Below, piece by piece: positions 48,970 through 57,509 of a stretch of 64,000 nucleotides of DNA (positions are counted from its first letter, which is position 1; each line of letters starts with the position of its first letter). Position numbers and translations under genes: made by a program. This DNA is from Enterobacter soli ATCC BAA-2102. GTDB taxonomy: Bacteria; Pseudomonadota; Gammaproteobacteria; Enterobacterales; Enterobacteriaceae. The DNA lies in contig NZ_LXES01000025.1 of the NCBI RefSeq assembly GCF_001654845.1, positions 62,001 to 126,000 on the forward strand. Direction: 5' to 3'. The notes beneath the pieces are model-generated. The model did not search any database and had not been told where the DNA came from. It worked only from the letters and a program-made list of their open reading frames with translations.

Positions 48970-50259
48970 ATGTCACATAACACCCGACCTCTGAACCGAC
49001 AGGATTATAAAACGCTCACCCTTGCTGCTCTTGGCGGGGCGCTGGAGTTTTATGATTTCATCATCTTTGTCTTCTTCGCCGCCGTGGTGGGGGAGCTGTT
49101 CTTCCCGGCTGATATCCCTGAGTGGCTGCGCCAGGTGCAAACCTTTGGCATTTTTGCGGCCGGGTATCTTGCGCGTCCGCTGGGCGGCATTGTGATGGCC
49201 CACTTTGGCGATCTGGTTGGGCGTAAGAAGATGTTTACGCTCAGCATTCTGCTGATGGCCGTACCGACGCTTGCCATCGGCCTGCTGCCAACCTATGCCT
49301 CGATGGGCCTTGTTGCTCCTTTGCTGCTGTTGCTGATGCGAATTCTTCAGGGCGCCGCAATTGGCGGTGAAGTGCCTGGCGCATGGGTGTTTGTGGCAGA
49401 ACATGTCCCGGCGCGTCGTATCGGTATTGCCTGCGGGACGTTAACCGCAGGGTTGACCGTAGGGATACTGCTGGGTTCGGTTGTCGCGACGATTATCAAC
49501 ACCAGCATGACGCAGCAGGCTGTTCACGACTGGGGCTGGCGAATTCCGTTCCTGCTGGGCGGGGCCTTTGGTCTGGTGGCAATGTATCTGCGCCGCTGGT
49601 TGCAGGAAACACCTATCTTCCTTGAAATGCAGCAGCGTAAAGCGCTGGCTCAGGAGCTACCGGTAAAAGCGGTGGTGGTGCGTCATAAGAAAGCGGTTGT
49701 GGTCTCGATGCTGCTGACCTGGCTGCTGTCGGCGGGCATTGTGGTGGTGATTTTGATGTCTCCGGTCTGGCTGCAAAAACAGTACGGCTTTGCGCCTGCG
49801 GTAACGCTTCAGGCCAACAGTATCGCCACCATTATGCTCTGCTTCGGCTGTCTCGCCGCCGGACTTGCCGTTGACCGGATTGGCGCCAGCCTGACCTTTA
49901 TCGTTGGCAGCCTGCTTCTGGCCGCGTCAAGCTGGGCGTTCTACCATCTTGCGGGAAGCCATCCTGAGCAGCTGTTCTTGCTGTACGGCGTGGTGGGCTT
50001 ATGCGTTGGCGTCGTGGGTGCTGTGCCGTATGTGATGGTGCGCGCCTTCCCGCCGGAAGTGCGCTTCACCGGTATTTCATTCTCGTATAACGTTTCTTAT
50101 GCCATCTTCGGCGGGTTGACGCCCATTGCCGTGACGGTGCTGATGGGCGTCTCGCCGATGGCTCCTGCCTGGTATGTCCTGGCGCTCTCGGTGATGGGGC
50201 TGGTGTTAGGTTTCTGGCTGCGTCAGAAACCGGTTGAAGCGCCAGTGCTGGCCCGTTAA
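48970..50259 (+). CDS. MFS transporter of the metabolite:H+ symporter (MHS) type
   Basis: 429-residue carrier with 12 predicted spans. The N-terminal LEFYDF (25-30) and motif A GDLVGRKK (80-87), together with GGEVPGAWVFVAEHVP, place it near ProP/KgtP/ShiA/YhjE-type organic acid or osmolyte symporters. Substrate cannot be deduced. The gene is absent from this place in E. coli. Its stop overlaps the end of the convergent ABC permease gene by 4 bases. Confidence 0.88.
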   Translation: MSHNTRPLNRQDYKTLTLAALGGALEFYDFIIFVFFAAVVGELFFPADIPEWLRQVQTFGIFAAGYLARPLGGIVMAHFGDLVGRKKMFTLSILLMAVPTLAIGLLPTYASMGLVAPLLLLLMRILQGAAIGGEVPGAWVFVAEHVPARRIGIACGTLTAGLTVGILLGSVVATIINTSMTQQAVHDWGWRIPFLLGGAFGLVAMYLRRWLQETPIFLEMQQRKALAQELPVKAVVVRHKKAVVVSMLLTWLLSAGIVVVILMSPVWLQKQYGFAPAVTLQANSIATIMLCFGCLAAGLAVDRIGASLTFIVGSLLLAASSWAFYHLAGSHPEQLFLLYGVVGLCVGVVGAVPYVMVRAFPPEVRFTGISFSYNVSYAIFGGLTPIAVTVLMGVSPMAPAWYVLALSVMGLVLGFWLRQKPVEAPVLAR

Positions 50260-50987
50260 ACCTGCTTTCGCTCCCTTGCCGCCCGTTTGCCCAGCACAAA
50301 GCAGACCATCGGCAGGGGAAGCGTCACGATAAGCAGCATCCACAGCAGGGTATATACGGCGTCCACACCGTCGTTTTGCAGGTTGGTGTAGAGTTTCACC
50401 GGTATTCCCTGTGGGAAGTACGCAAAAATCATCACTATGCCAAACTCGCCCACGGCACGTACCCAGGCAAGCGTGGTTGCTGATGCAAGGCCGGGCAGGG
50501 CCAGCGGCAGGGTCAGAAAGCGAAAGCGATTCCAGCCCGACGCCCCCAGCGTTTGCCCCGCTTCGAGAATATTTTTAGGCACCGTTGCAAAGGCCGAGCG
50601 CGCCACCACGATAAAGTAAGGCAATGCGCCGTAAACCTGCGCCAGCACAAAGGCAGCGGGATTGTTTACCAGCGTGGTGCCAAGCAGCGACAGCCACCGA
50701 CCAAACACCCCGTAGGGCCCGAACGCCGATACCAGCAAAATCCCCATCGCCAGCGGCGGAGTGAGCAGCGGGATCATCACCAGCAGTTCGCCAATGATCC
50801 GCCTGCGCCCGGTGGCCTGCGAAAGCCACCATGCCACCGGAATGCCAATAATGATGATTATCGCCAGCGCCAGAATGCCAAGCCCCATCGACACGGCAAT
50901 GGCATTGTCGTCCCGCCAGGCCAGTTGCAAGTGCCGCCACGGCGTGACGCTCACAAGCGTAATGAAGGGAATGCAGAGCAGCAGCAT
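50256..50987 (-). CDS. ABC transporter permease, molybdate/sulfate type, start uncertain
   Basis: 243 residues from the first canonical ATG. About five or six spans with the binding-protein-dependent permease loop (EAGQTLGASGWNRFRFLTLPLALPG), like ModB/CysT/WtpB. The reading frame stays open for 19 codons upstream of the ATG, reading RPLRRPGWVAGWLSLPA, which looks like the natural basic N-terminus and first half of span 1, but has no ATG, GTG or TTG. It begins where the upstream binding-protein gene ends, so the two form an operon. No ATPase gene is next to it. Confidence 0.8.
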   Translation of the reverse strand: MLLLCIPFITLVSVTPWRHLQLAWRDDNAIAVSMGLGILALAIIIIIGIPVAWWLSQATGRRRIIGELLVMIPLLTPPLAMGILLVSAFGPYGVFGRWLSLLGTTLVNNPAAFVLAQVYGALPYFIVVARSAFATVPKNILEAGQTLGASGWNRFRFLTLPLALPGLASATTLAWVRAVGEFGIVMIFAYFPQGIPVKLYTNLQNDGVDAVYTLLWMLLIVTLPLPMVCFVLGKRAARERKQV

Positions 50988-51028
50988 TGCGGGCAGCGAA
51001 AGCCAGCCCGCAACCCAGCCCGGACGTC

Positions 51029-51958
51029 TTAGCGGGCGTATACACTATCTCCTTTCGGTGCAGCGTAACCGAACGTTTTGAAGACTTTCTGACCTTCTGC
51101 GCTCTGCATAAAGGTGACGAACTTCTGCCCTTGTTCCACCCCGTTTGGCGCATTTTTCAGTACCGCCGCGTAGAACACCATTGGCTGAGTATGGAGTACC
51201 TGATCCTGGCCTTTACTGTCCTTAATAGTGAAGCTGACGGTGTCATACCATTGCTTCGCCATGGCCGGGTTGCTCAGGTTAATTTCGTCCGGCAGGGCGA
51301 CATACGGCAGATGTGCAGAGCGGACTTCACTTTCATAGCCTGCCGCCGCATCCACCTGGCCGCTTTCAAGGCGCGCTAACAGACCGCCTTCCTGATGAGT
51401 TTGCTCCGGGTTTTGCAGTGAGCCCAGTACCTTATCGGCGATGCCTGGCATGTTGTAGTACTTCTCGGCCAGCATCAGGGTGAAGACAATATTCTGGCCT
51501 TTCGGATCAACATACGGATCGGTGCGACCAAAAGAGACATCTTTTTGCGCCAGCAGATTCAGCCAGGAGCCATCTTTTTTCTGGCTGGCTTGTTCAAACT
51601 GAGCCGCGTGTTTGCCCTTCGGACTGTAGGCCACCACCATGCTGGTGCTGGCAACCGGTACGGCATCGTCAATCAGCCCGGCGTCTTTGAGGATCTGCAT
51701 GGGCCCAGGGGTGATAGAGACGAACACGTCGGCCTCGATTTTGTGGCTTGCCAGCAGGCGTGCCATCCCGTACGCGCCCTGGCCCTGACCCTGGTATTCA
51801 CCGTTGTCTGCTTTGGCGAAGGCCGGGCCTAAGCCCTGATCCATAACCTTGCCCATTGAACCGGCGTAGGTCACGCGGATGTCTTTCGCCAGCGCCACGG
51901 ACGACATTTGCAGCAGCGCAACCGCTGCCAGGGTGTACTTCATTTTTCCATTAGCCAT
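51029..51958 (-). CDS. ABC substrate-binding protein, WtpA/ModA-like
   Basis: 309 residues with a signal peptide (KMKYTLAAVALLQMSSVALA, mature start KDIRV). Periplasmic binding protein type II fold, nearest to molybdate/tungstate binding proteins (YAGSMGKVMDQGLGPAF, then GSWLNLLAQKDVSFGRTDPYVDPKG). An oxyanion such as molybdate, tungstate or sulfate is the likely ligand, but this is inferred from family resemblance. The ATG five codons later (51943) is an alternative start with GGAAAA before it. First gene of a two-gene unit with the permease. Confidence 0.8.
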   Translation of the reverse strand: MANGKMKYTLAAVALLQMSSVALAKDIRVTYAGSMGKVMDQGLGPAFAKADNGEYQGQGQGAYGMARLLASHKIEADVFVSITPGPMQILKDAGLIDDAVPVASTSMVVAYSPKGKHAAQFEQASQKKDGSWLNLLAQKDVSFGRTDPYVDPKGQNIVFTLMLAEKYYNMPGIADKVLGSLQNPEQTHQEGGLLARLESGQVDAAAGYESEVRSAHLPYVALPDEINLSNPAMAKQWYDTVSFTIKDSKGQDQVLHTQPMVFYAAVLKNAPNGVEQGQKFVTFMQSAEGQKVFKTFGYAAPKGDSVYAR

Positions 51959-52060
51959 AAAATTATCTCGTTATATATTATTTTGCATAACGAGTGTCCT
52001 GGAAAGGTGTAGCGATGACAATGCTTGCGTGGCCGTTGTTGAGATTAGGTTGATGAAACG

Positions 52061-52090
52061 CAAAAAGCCGGGCGGATGCCCGGCTTTTTG
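52061..52090. terminator. Terminator of the siderophore ABC operon
   Basis: CAAAAAGCCGGGC-GGAT-GCCCGGCTTTTTG, perfect 13-base stem immediately after the stop of the iron binding-protein gene; symmetric, so usable in both directions. Confidence 0.92.
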
Positions 52091-53227
52091 TTAGTGCGAA
52101 GGGGTATAGCTCAGGACGATGTTGTCATCCGGGATGTGGGTGAAGTTTGTGATGATCGCGTGGTAATCCGCCAGCGGGTCAACATCCTTAAACAGCGTTG
52201 GATAGAAGATTTTGCTCAGTGTCTCAATCGCCACGATGTTGTACGGGTTGTTATAGAAGTGATGGTAGAGCGCCCCGGTATGGCCGGCGGCTACCGCCGG
52301 AATGCTGGCAACACCCTGGCGCGTCACTAAGGCATTAAACGCCGTTGCTACGTCGCCTGCCGGTACGTTATAGCCAAACGGGATAATCGCTGTGCCTTTA
52401 CCCGGGCGTTTAGAGCCGGTCATCAGGTAGTAATCCGGGTTCAGAGAGATAATTTTTTCCACGGAAATATTACCGGTAGCCCCTGGCAGCAGCTGCGAGC
52501 CAATGTTCGTGCCGCCAGCAGCTTCAACTAGCCCACCCCAGCCGTTGCGCGCGTGAGTGAAGCAGCAGCCGTTATCCAGCCCGCCGACACCCGCGATAGG
52601 TTCGATAAACACCAGCGGCTTTTTGCTGACGTTCGCCAGGCGCTGGTGGATTTTATCCAGACGCTGCTGATAGAAATCGATATACGCCTGCGCGCGGTCG
52701 GTCTGGCCCATGACCTTGCCCAGTAAGGCAATGCTCGGCAGGGTGTTCTGCACCGGATGCAGTTCGTAGTCGACGAAGACTACCGGGATATGCAGCGCCT
52801 CAAGCTTCGCCAGCACGCCGGTCTGCACCAGTGATGGTTTAGCACGAAGCTGGGCGATCATCAGGTCAGGCTGACGGGAGATCACCGTTTCCAGATCCAC
52901 ATTTCCCTGGTCGGAAAACTTCATGTCGAGGATCTTTTCTGCTTCCGGCCATTTACGCTTCAGCACGTTCCAGGTTTCGGTGTCCTGTTTTTTCGGCAGG
53001 TTGTTCCATGCCACCACTTTGGCGAACGGGTTATCACGCTCCAGCAGGGCAAGGGTGAAAATGTCGCGACCATCCTGCAAAATGATGCGCTGCGGCTCGT
53101 GCTCAATGGTTACTGAGCGGTTATCAAGATCCTTCACCGTCACCGGCCAGTTCTGCGCCTGGGCGAGCAGTGGCGAAAGCAATAGTGCCAGGCCGCCTGC
53201 GGCAGCGATGATTTTTTTTAGCATCAT
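52091..53227 (-). CDS. Iron-siderophore type ABC substrate-binding protein
   Basis: 378 residues with a signal peptide (about 1-24, ending AQA). Class III (FecB/FhuD-like) binding protein: two lobes around a long helix, with QPDLMIAQL and NPDYYLMTGS typical of the family. Unusual CC pair in NGCCFTHARNGWGGLVEAAGG. Third gene of a permease-ATPase-binding protein operon preceded by a Fur box, so ferric siderophore or heme-like uptake is likely; the exact ligand is unknown. Confidence 0.87.
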   Translation of the reverse strand: MMLKKIIAAAGGLALLLSPLLAQAQNWPVTVKDLDNRSVTIEHEPQRIILQDGRDIFTLALLERDNPFAKVVAWNNLPKKQDTETWNVLKRKWPEAEKILDMKFSDQGNVDLETVISRQPDLMIAQLRAKPSLVQTGVLAKLEALHIPVVFVDYELHPVQNTLPSIALLGKVMGQTDRAQAYIDFYQQRLDKIHQRLANVSKKPLVFIEPIAGVGGLDNGCCFTHARNGWGGLVEAAGGTNIGSQLLPGATGNISVEKIISLNPDYYLMTGSKRPGKGTAIIPFGYNVPAGDVATAFNALVTRQGVASIPAVAAGHTGALYHHFYNNPYNIVAIETLSKIFYPTLFKDVDPLADYHAIITNFTHIPDDNIVLSYTPSH

Positions 53228-53249
53228 GTTTTCCCCGTCTTCTTTTTTC

Positions 53250-54026
53250 TTATGGTGTTAATCCGTCGACCACCACATGCGGTAGCCCACGGGAACAGTA
53301 TTCAACCCGACCATCCACGCCATACACGCGCGCCAGGCTGGCTGGCGTGACCACTTCGCCAGGCACTCCACTGGCAATCAGCTCGCCGCTTTTGAGCATC
53401 AGGGCATATTCGGCGTGGCGCAGCGCAATATTGATGTCGTGGATAACCACAACGGTGACGATATTGCGTTGCCGCGTTTCCCGGGCAACGATATCCATCA
53501 CATGAAACTGGTAGTTAAGATCCAGCGCGCTTAAGGGTTCATCCAGCAACAGTAAATCCGGCTCGCGGATCAGCGACTGGGCCAGGCCTATCAGCTGTTT
53601 CTGCCCGCCAGAAAGCTGGTCAAGGAAGCTCATTGCCAGATGCGCAACGCCCAACTTGTCGAGAATGGAATAGGCTTCCTGCTCAACGTTATGGCCCGCG
53701 CTATTACCGCTGGCCCGTTTCGCCACAATCACCGATTCCAGCGCGTGCAGATGCACGCCCTGAGGTAAAGACTGCGGCAGGTAAACCACCTTTTGCGCCC
53801 GCTTTGCCGATGGCAGCGTCATCAGGTCTTCGCCGTTAAGCAGCAGTTTCCCCTCGGCGGGGTTTAAGTCAGCCAGTGCACGCAGCAGCGTTGATTTGCC
53901 TGAGCCGTTTGGCCCCAGCAGGGCGGTTATTTTCCCGCGAGGGAGTAGCGGAGTCGTTAACCCATCAATGATCTTTTTCTTGCGATAACCCGTGTGCAGG
54001 TCGAGTACGCGAAGGCCGTCGGTCAT
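53250..54026 (-). CDS. Iron-siderophore type ABC ATPase
   Basis: 258-residue FecE/FepC-like ATPase. Walker A GPNGSGKST (38-46), signature LSGGQKQ (138-144), Walker B LLLLDEP (158-164) and switch histidine in VIHD. Start overlaps the permease end by 4 bases; the binding-protein gene follows after 22 bases. Confidence 0.93.
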   Translation of the reverse strand: MTDGLRVLDLHTGYRKKKIIDGLTTPLLPRGKITALLGPNGSGKSTLLRALADLNPAEGKLLLNGEDLMTLPSAKRAQKVVYLPQSLPQGVHLHALESVIVAKRASGNSAGHNVEQEAYSILDKLGVAHLAMSFLDQLSGGQKQLIGLAQSLIREPDLLLLDEPLSALDLNYQFHVMDIVARETRQRNIVTVVVIHDINIALRHAEYALMLKSGELIASGVPGEVVTPASLARVYGVDGRVEYCSRGLPHVVVDGLTP

Positions 54027-55096
54027 ACGTTCCCCCGGTTACGAATAATGATGCTAAGGAAGAACGGTACGCCAACCAGTGAGGTCACAATACCGACGGG
54101 GATAATGACGCCGGGAACGATGTTCTTGGAAAATACTGACGCCAGAGAGAGCACCAGCGCGCCAATCAGCATACTGCCGGGCAGGTAAAACCGGTGATCT
54201 TCACCGAACATCATGCGCGAGATATGCGGCGCGACCAGGCCAATAAAACCGACCGGCCCCACGAAGGCCACCGTTAAGGCAGAGATAATACTGATGCGTA
54301 ACAACGTCGCCATGCGCAGCTTTTTCACGTTGATACCAAAGCTGACGGCGCGATCTTCACCCAGGCGCAGGGCGGTAAGCTTCCAGGCGTTTTTCAGCGA
54401 CAACGGCACAATAATCACCAGCGCCACGCCCAGAATGGCGAGCTTATCCCAGGAGGCGCGGGCCAGGCTGCCCATCGTCCAGAAGACCAGCCCTTGCAGG
54501 GTATCTTCGCTGGCCACAAATTGCAGGATGGAAATCAGGGCGTTAAATGTAAACACCAGCGCGATGCCAAACAACACCACGCCGGGGGTGGCCACCCTGG
54601 TCCAGCGGCTGATGCCATCGAGAATAAAACAGGCAAGCAGCGCAAAGACAAAGGCATTAGCGGGAATAAACCACTTATCGGCAATACCGGGAATACCCAG
54701 ACCCAGCACAATTGCCAGTGCGGCACCAAATGACGCGGCAGAAGAGACGCCAAGCGTAAACGGGCTGGCAAGCGGGTTATTCAGGATGGTTTGCATTTCC
54801 GCCCCCGCAAGCCCGAGTGCCATGCCTACCGCGATAGCCATCAGAGCAAACGGCAGGCGAATGTCCCAGACAATGACGCGTGTGCCTGCATCGGCGGCGG
54901 CGGAATTGACCAGCGTGTGCCAGAGCGTAGAAACGGAGATACCAGACGGCCCGATGGTGAAATCAAGGAGCAGTGAGCAAATAATGAGGGCAAACAGAAC
55001 GCCTGCCAGCGCGAAGCGTCTGACGAGAATTTTACGGTAATGTAACGCGACAGTAGTTTCGCCAGACTGATTGCTGGCGGCAAGGCTGGAATTCAT
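54023..55096 (-). CDS. Iron-siderophore type ABC permease (FecCD family)
   Basis: 357-residue BtuC/FecCD-fold permease with about ten spans. The family motifs GMALGLAGAEMQTILNNPLA, GVSSAASFGAAL and GLVAPHISRMMFGEDHR are intact. A single permease gene implies a homodimer. First gene of the operon; a Fur box lies about 110 bases upstream. Not at this site in E. coli. Confidence 0.93.
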   Translation of the reverse strand: MNSSLAASNQSGETTVALHYRKILVRRFALAGVLFALIICSLLLDFTIGPSGISVSTLWHTLVNSAAADAGTRVIVWDIRLPFALMAIAVGMALGLAGAEMQTILNNPLASPFTLGVSSAASFGAALAIVLGLGIPGIADKWFIPANAFVFALLACFILDGISRWTRVATPGVVLFGIALVFTFNALISILQFVASEDTLQGLVFWTMGSLARASWDKLAILGVALVIIVPLSLKNAWKLTALRLGEDRAVSFGINVKKLRMATLLRISIISALTVAFVGPVGFIGLVAPHISRMMFGEDHRFYLPGSMLIGALVLSLASVFSKNIVPGVIIPVGIVTSLVGVPFFLSIIIRNRGNV

Positions 55097-55204
55097 CAGA
55101 TAACCTTATGCAACACAACAGAATCGTTTTATCCCTCTAACGTTCCTTTACGGGTGCTGCCTGATATCCAATATCCGGGATCTGCCAGGCAACACTAATC
55201 GCAA

Positions 55205-55219
55205 TGATAATGCTTATCA
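55205..55219 (-). promoter_or_regulatory. Fur box of the siderophore ABC operon
   Basis: TGATAATGCTTATCA is a 7-1-7 inverted repeat with one mismatched pair, matching the Fur model. It lies 109-123 bases upstream of the permease start, in the gap to the CLC gene. Confidence 0.85.
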
Positions 55220-55278
55220 ATTAAATGGGGTGATTATTCGAATTCCGTTTAATAATCGTTGTTTTTGTGATTAAAAAA

Positions 55279-56538
55279 TCAACTCTTTTGCCAGCGCTCA
55301 AGCTGCCTGCTGGTCATGTACGCACCTGTTACACAGAGCGCGAGCGGGACTAAAAAACTATGATCCATCCGGGTAAACTCCATCATCAGCGTAATGGCCG
55401 TCACGGGCATTTGCATGGAGGCAGACAGGAATCCTGCTGCGCCGGTCAGTGCAAAACCGGCCATATCACTGCCCGGAAACAGACTGCCCAACACAATAAA
55501 TAACAGTGAACCGAGTAGCGCGCCAATCGTCAGGCCAGGCGTCAGTAAACCCCCTTCGGCGCCGCCACGTAATACCGCCCAGATAACAAAGATTTTGATG
55601 CACACAATCGCCAGCGCCAGGTGCAGTGTCACACTGCCGTCGAGGGTTAACTGCGTCGGACCTTTGCCGTTACCGGGCAACTGCGGGAACCATATTGATA
55701 ATGCGCCCAGTGCGGCAAAGGCGACCAGGCTGAAAACGGGCATTTGCCAGTTACTGCGCACTTTGCTACGCGCCCGCTGCGTGAGGCGGCGGAAAAGAAA
55801 GGCTGCAGCCCCCATTATTGGGCCGGACAGCGCGCCCCAGAAAACCAGCGAGGTCGAGGCAAGTTCGGTGGTGAAGCGATACTGATGCTCATCGCCAAGC
55901 CCGAGGGTGGCAATCCAGGCAGCCAAAGCTGATGTGACGACTGCCGCAATCGCGGCGTCCCAGCTAAAGCTGACCAGCAGGACTTCAAGGGTAAATACGG
56001 CGCCTGCCAGCGGAACATTATACACCGCTGCAAGCCCGGCTCCGGCACCGCAGGCAATCATCAGTTGAATATCGGTAGGGGTCAGCCGCAGATAACGTGC
56101 GACGCCGCCTGCAAAGAGTGACCCCACTTCCCGTGGCGCAACTTCTCGTCCGAGCGGGGACCCCATCGCCACGGTGATGATTTGCAGCAGGGCGTGAATT
56201 AAGGTGGTGATGCCAGGCATGGGTTTGCCGGGATCTTTTACCGCGGCACTGATGCTCACGCGTTTTTTTCCATAGCGACCGAGCAACCACCACCCGCACC
56301 CGGCAACGATACCCGCGCTCAGAATCACAAAAAACCGGCGCCGGGCGCTGGCATCGGTCACGCCCTGTAAAAAGGTCTGTGGGCCAGTCAGGCTGTCACG
56401 GCTGTAGCCGTAGGCCAGGTGTTGAATTTCGTGAAGCAGTAGAGCGAGCAGCATCCCACCAAGGCCTGCCAGGACTCCGGTGAGAAGAAGAGCGACCCAG
56501 CGTTGCAGCCAGTAAGTTCGGGTTGGAAGGGTTGTCAT
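55279..56538 (-). CDS. CLC-family chloride channel / antiporter, divergent
   Basis: 419-residue CLC protein with about ten hydrophobic helices. The gating-glutamate region reads GSPLGREVAP with Glu132, and the later filter loop reads GGAEGGLLTPG (326-335) for the usual GGxxPG. The first filter motif GSGIP is not recognisable; the equivalent stretch is KDPGKPMPG. It is shorter than E. coli ClcA (473) and closer in length to ClcB. Whether it carries chloride, fluoride or another anion, and whether it couples protons, is open. Confidence 0.85.
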   Translation of the reverse strand: MTTLPTRTYWLQRWVALLLTGVLAGLGGMLLALLLHEIQHLAYGYSRDSLTGPQTFLQGVTDASARRRFFVILSAGIVAGCGWWLLGRYGKKRVSISAAVKDPGKPMPGITTLIHALLQIITVAMGSPLGREVAPREVGSLFAGGVARYLRLTPTDIQLMIACGAGAGLAAVYNVPLAGAVFTLEVLLVSFSWDAAIAAVVTSALAAWIATLGLGDEHQYRFTTELASTSLVFWGALSGPIMGAAAFLFRRLTQRARSKVRSNWQMPVFSLVAFAALGALSIWFPQLPGNGKGPTQLTLDGSVTLHLALAIVCIKIFVIWAVLRGGAEGGLLTPGLTIGALLGSLLFIVLGSLFPGSDMAGFALTGAAGFLSASMQMPVTAITLMMEFTRMDHSFLVPLALCVTGAYMTSRQLERWQKS

Positions 56539-56616
56539 GATGCGTTGTCTTTATGAAAGGCGGTAAGCCCATCATTTCACAACGTACTTTAACGGAAAAT
56601 CAATCGGAGCGGGGAT

Positions 56617-56640
56617 TTCGTGCCCGCGAGCGGGCACGAA
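56617..56640. repeat. Perfect inverted repeat after satP
   Basis: TTCGTGCCCGC-GA-GCGGGCACGAA, an 11-base perfect stem overlapping no gene, 7 bases beyond the satP stop. It has no T-run, so termination is uncertain. Confidence 0.7.
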
Positions 56641-56646
56641 AGGGGA

Positions 56647-57213
56647 TCAGTGTTTTTCACCAATCGGCAGAACGGTACGACCAAACTGCTCGTTCAGTAC
56701 TTCGCCCATTGCCAGGTAGATAGCGCTCGCGCCACACACCAGGCCAATCCAGCCAGCAATGTGAACGATGCCTTCGTTATCCACCAGGTGACCAATCGCC
56801 AGAAGAGCGAACAGTACGGTCAGGCTCAGGAAGACGAACTGAAGTGCGCGGTTAGCCTTCAGGGTGCCGAAGAACATGAACAGGGTGAATACGCCCCACA
56901 GGCCCAGATAGACGCCCAGGAAGTGCGCGTTAGCGGCATCTGCCAGGCCCATTTTAGGCATCAGCAGAATGGCGACCAGGGTCAGCCAGAAAGAACCGTA
57001 AGAGGTAAAGGCGGTTAAACCGAAGGTATTGCCTTTTTTATATTCCAGCAGGCCCGCGAAGATTTGTGCGATACCGCCGTAAAAAATGCCCATCGCCAGG
57101 ATAATGCCATCCATCGGGAACATCCCGATGTTGTGCAGGTTCAGCAGGATGGTGGTCATGCCAAAACCCATCAGGCCCAGCGGAGCCGGATTAGCCAACT
57201 TAGTGTTGCCCAT
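56647..57213 (-). CDS. satP: Acetate/succinate:proton symporter SatP
   Basis: 188-residue six-span protein of the AceTr (GPR1/FUN34/YaaH) family. The signature NPAPLGLMGFGMTT is at 8-21. Length and sequence follow E. coli SatP (YaaH), which imports acetate and succinate. It resumes the core gene order after the accessory block and is divergent from dnaK. Confidence 0.96.
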   Translation of the reverse strand: MGNTKLANPAPLGLMGFGMTTILLNLHNIGMFPMDGIILAMGIFYGGIAQIFAGLLEYKKGNTFGLTAFTSYGSFWLTLVAILLMPKMGLADAANAHFLGVYLGLWGVFTLFMFFGTLKANRALQFVFLSLTVLFALLAIGHLVDNEGIVHIAGWIGLVCGASAIYLAMGEVLNEQFGRTVLPIGEKH

Positions 57214-57359
57214 AAGTCCTCAAAAAAATCATCATTAATATGGTGAAATGGTTAAACCCGCGTCAATTCTCCCTGACGGGGCGCGGCATCATAATGGGCG
57301 CAATCGATGCCGTCTATGATCTAATCAGGGTGAAATTAAAAATTTTTTTATCCTTCCCC

Positions 57360-57387
57360 CTTGATGGATGCCGTTGCGACCCCATCT
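57360..57387 (+). promoter_or_regulatory. Heat-shock (sigma-32) promoter of dnaKJ
   Basis: CTTGA (57360-57364), 15-base spacer, CCCCATCT (57380-57387). This matches the sigma-32 consensus CTTGAAA / CCCCATNT and corresponds to dnaK P1 of E. coli. It lies about 120 bases before dnaK. Confidence 0.88.
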
Positions 57388-57509
57388 TGTAAGCAACCGC
57401 AGTGTGTGGACCTGAAAAAAATCAAATCTGGGCAGTTGAAAAAGCACGTTCTGCCCTTATTACAGGTACACAACCACATGTTGACTGAATTTTTAGTGGA
57501 GACGTTTAG

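Noticed and set aside
56617..56640. Perfect 11-base inverted repeat as a satP terminator
   Set aside because: Listed only as a repeat, because no T-run follows the stem on the minus strand.
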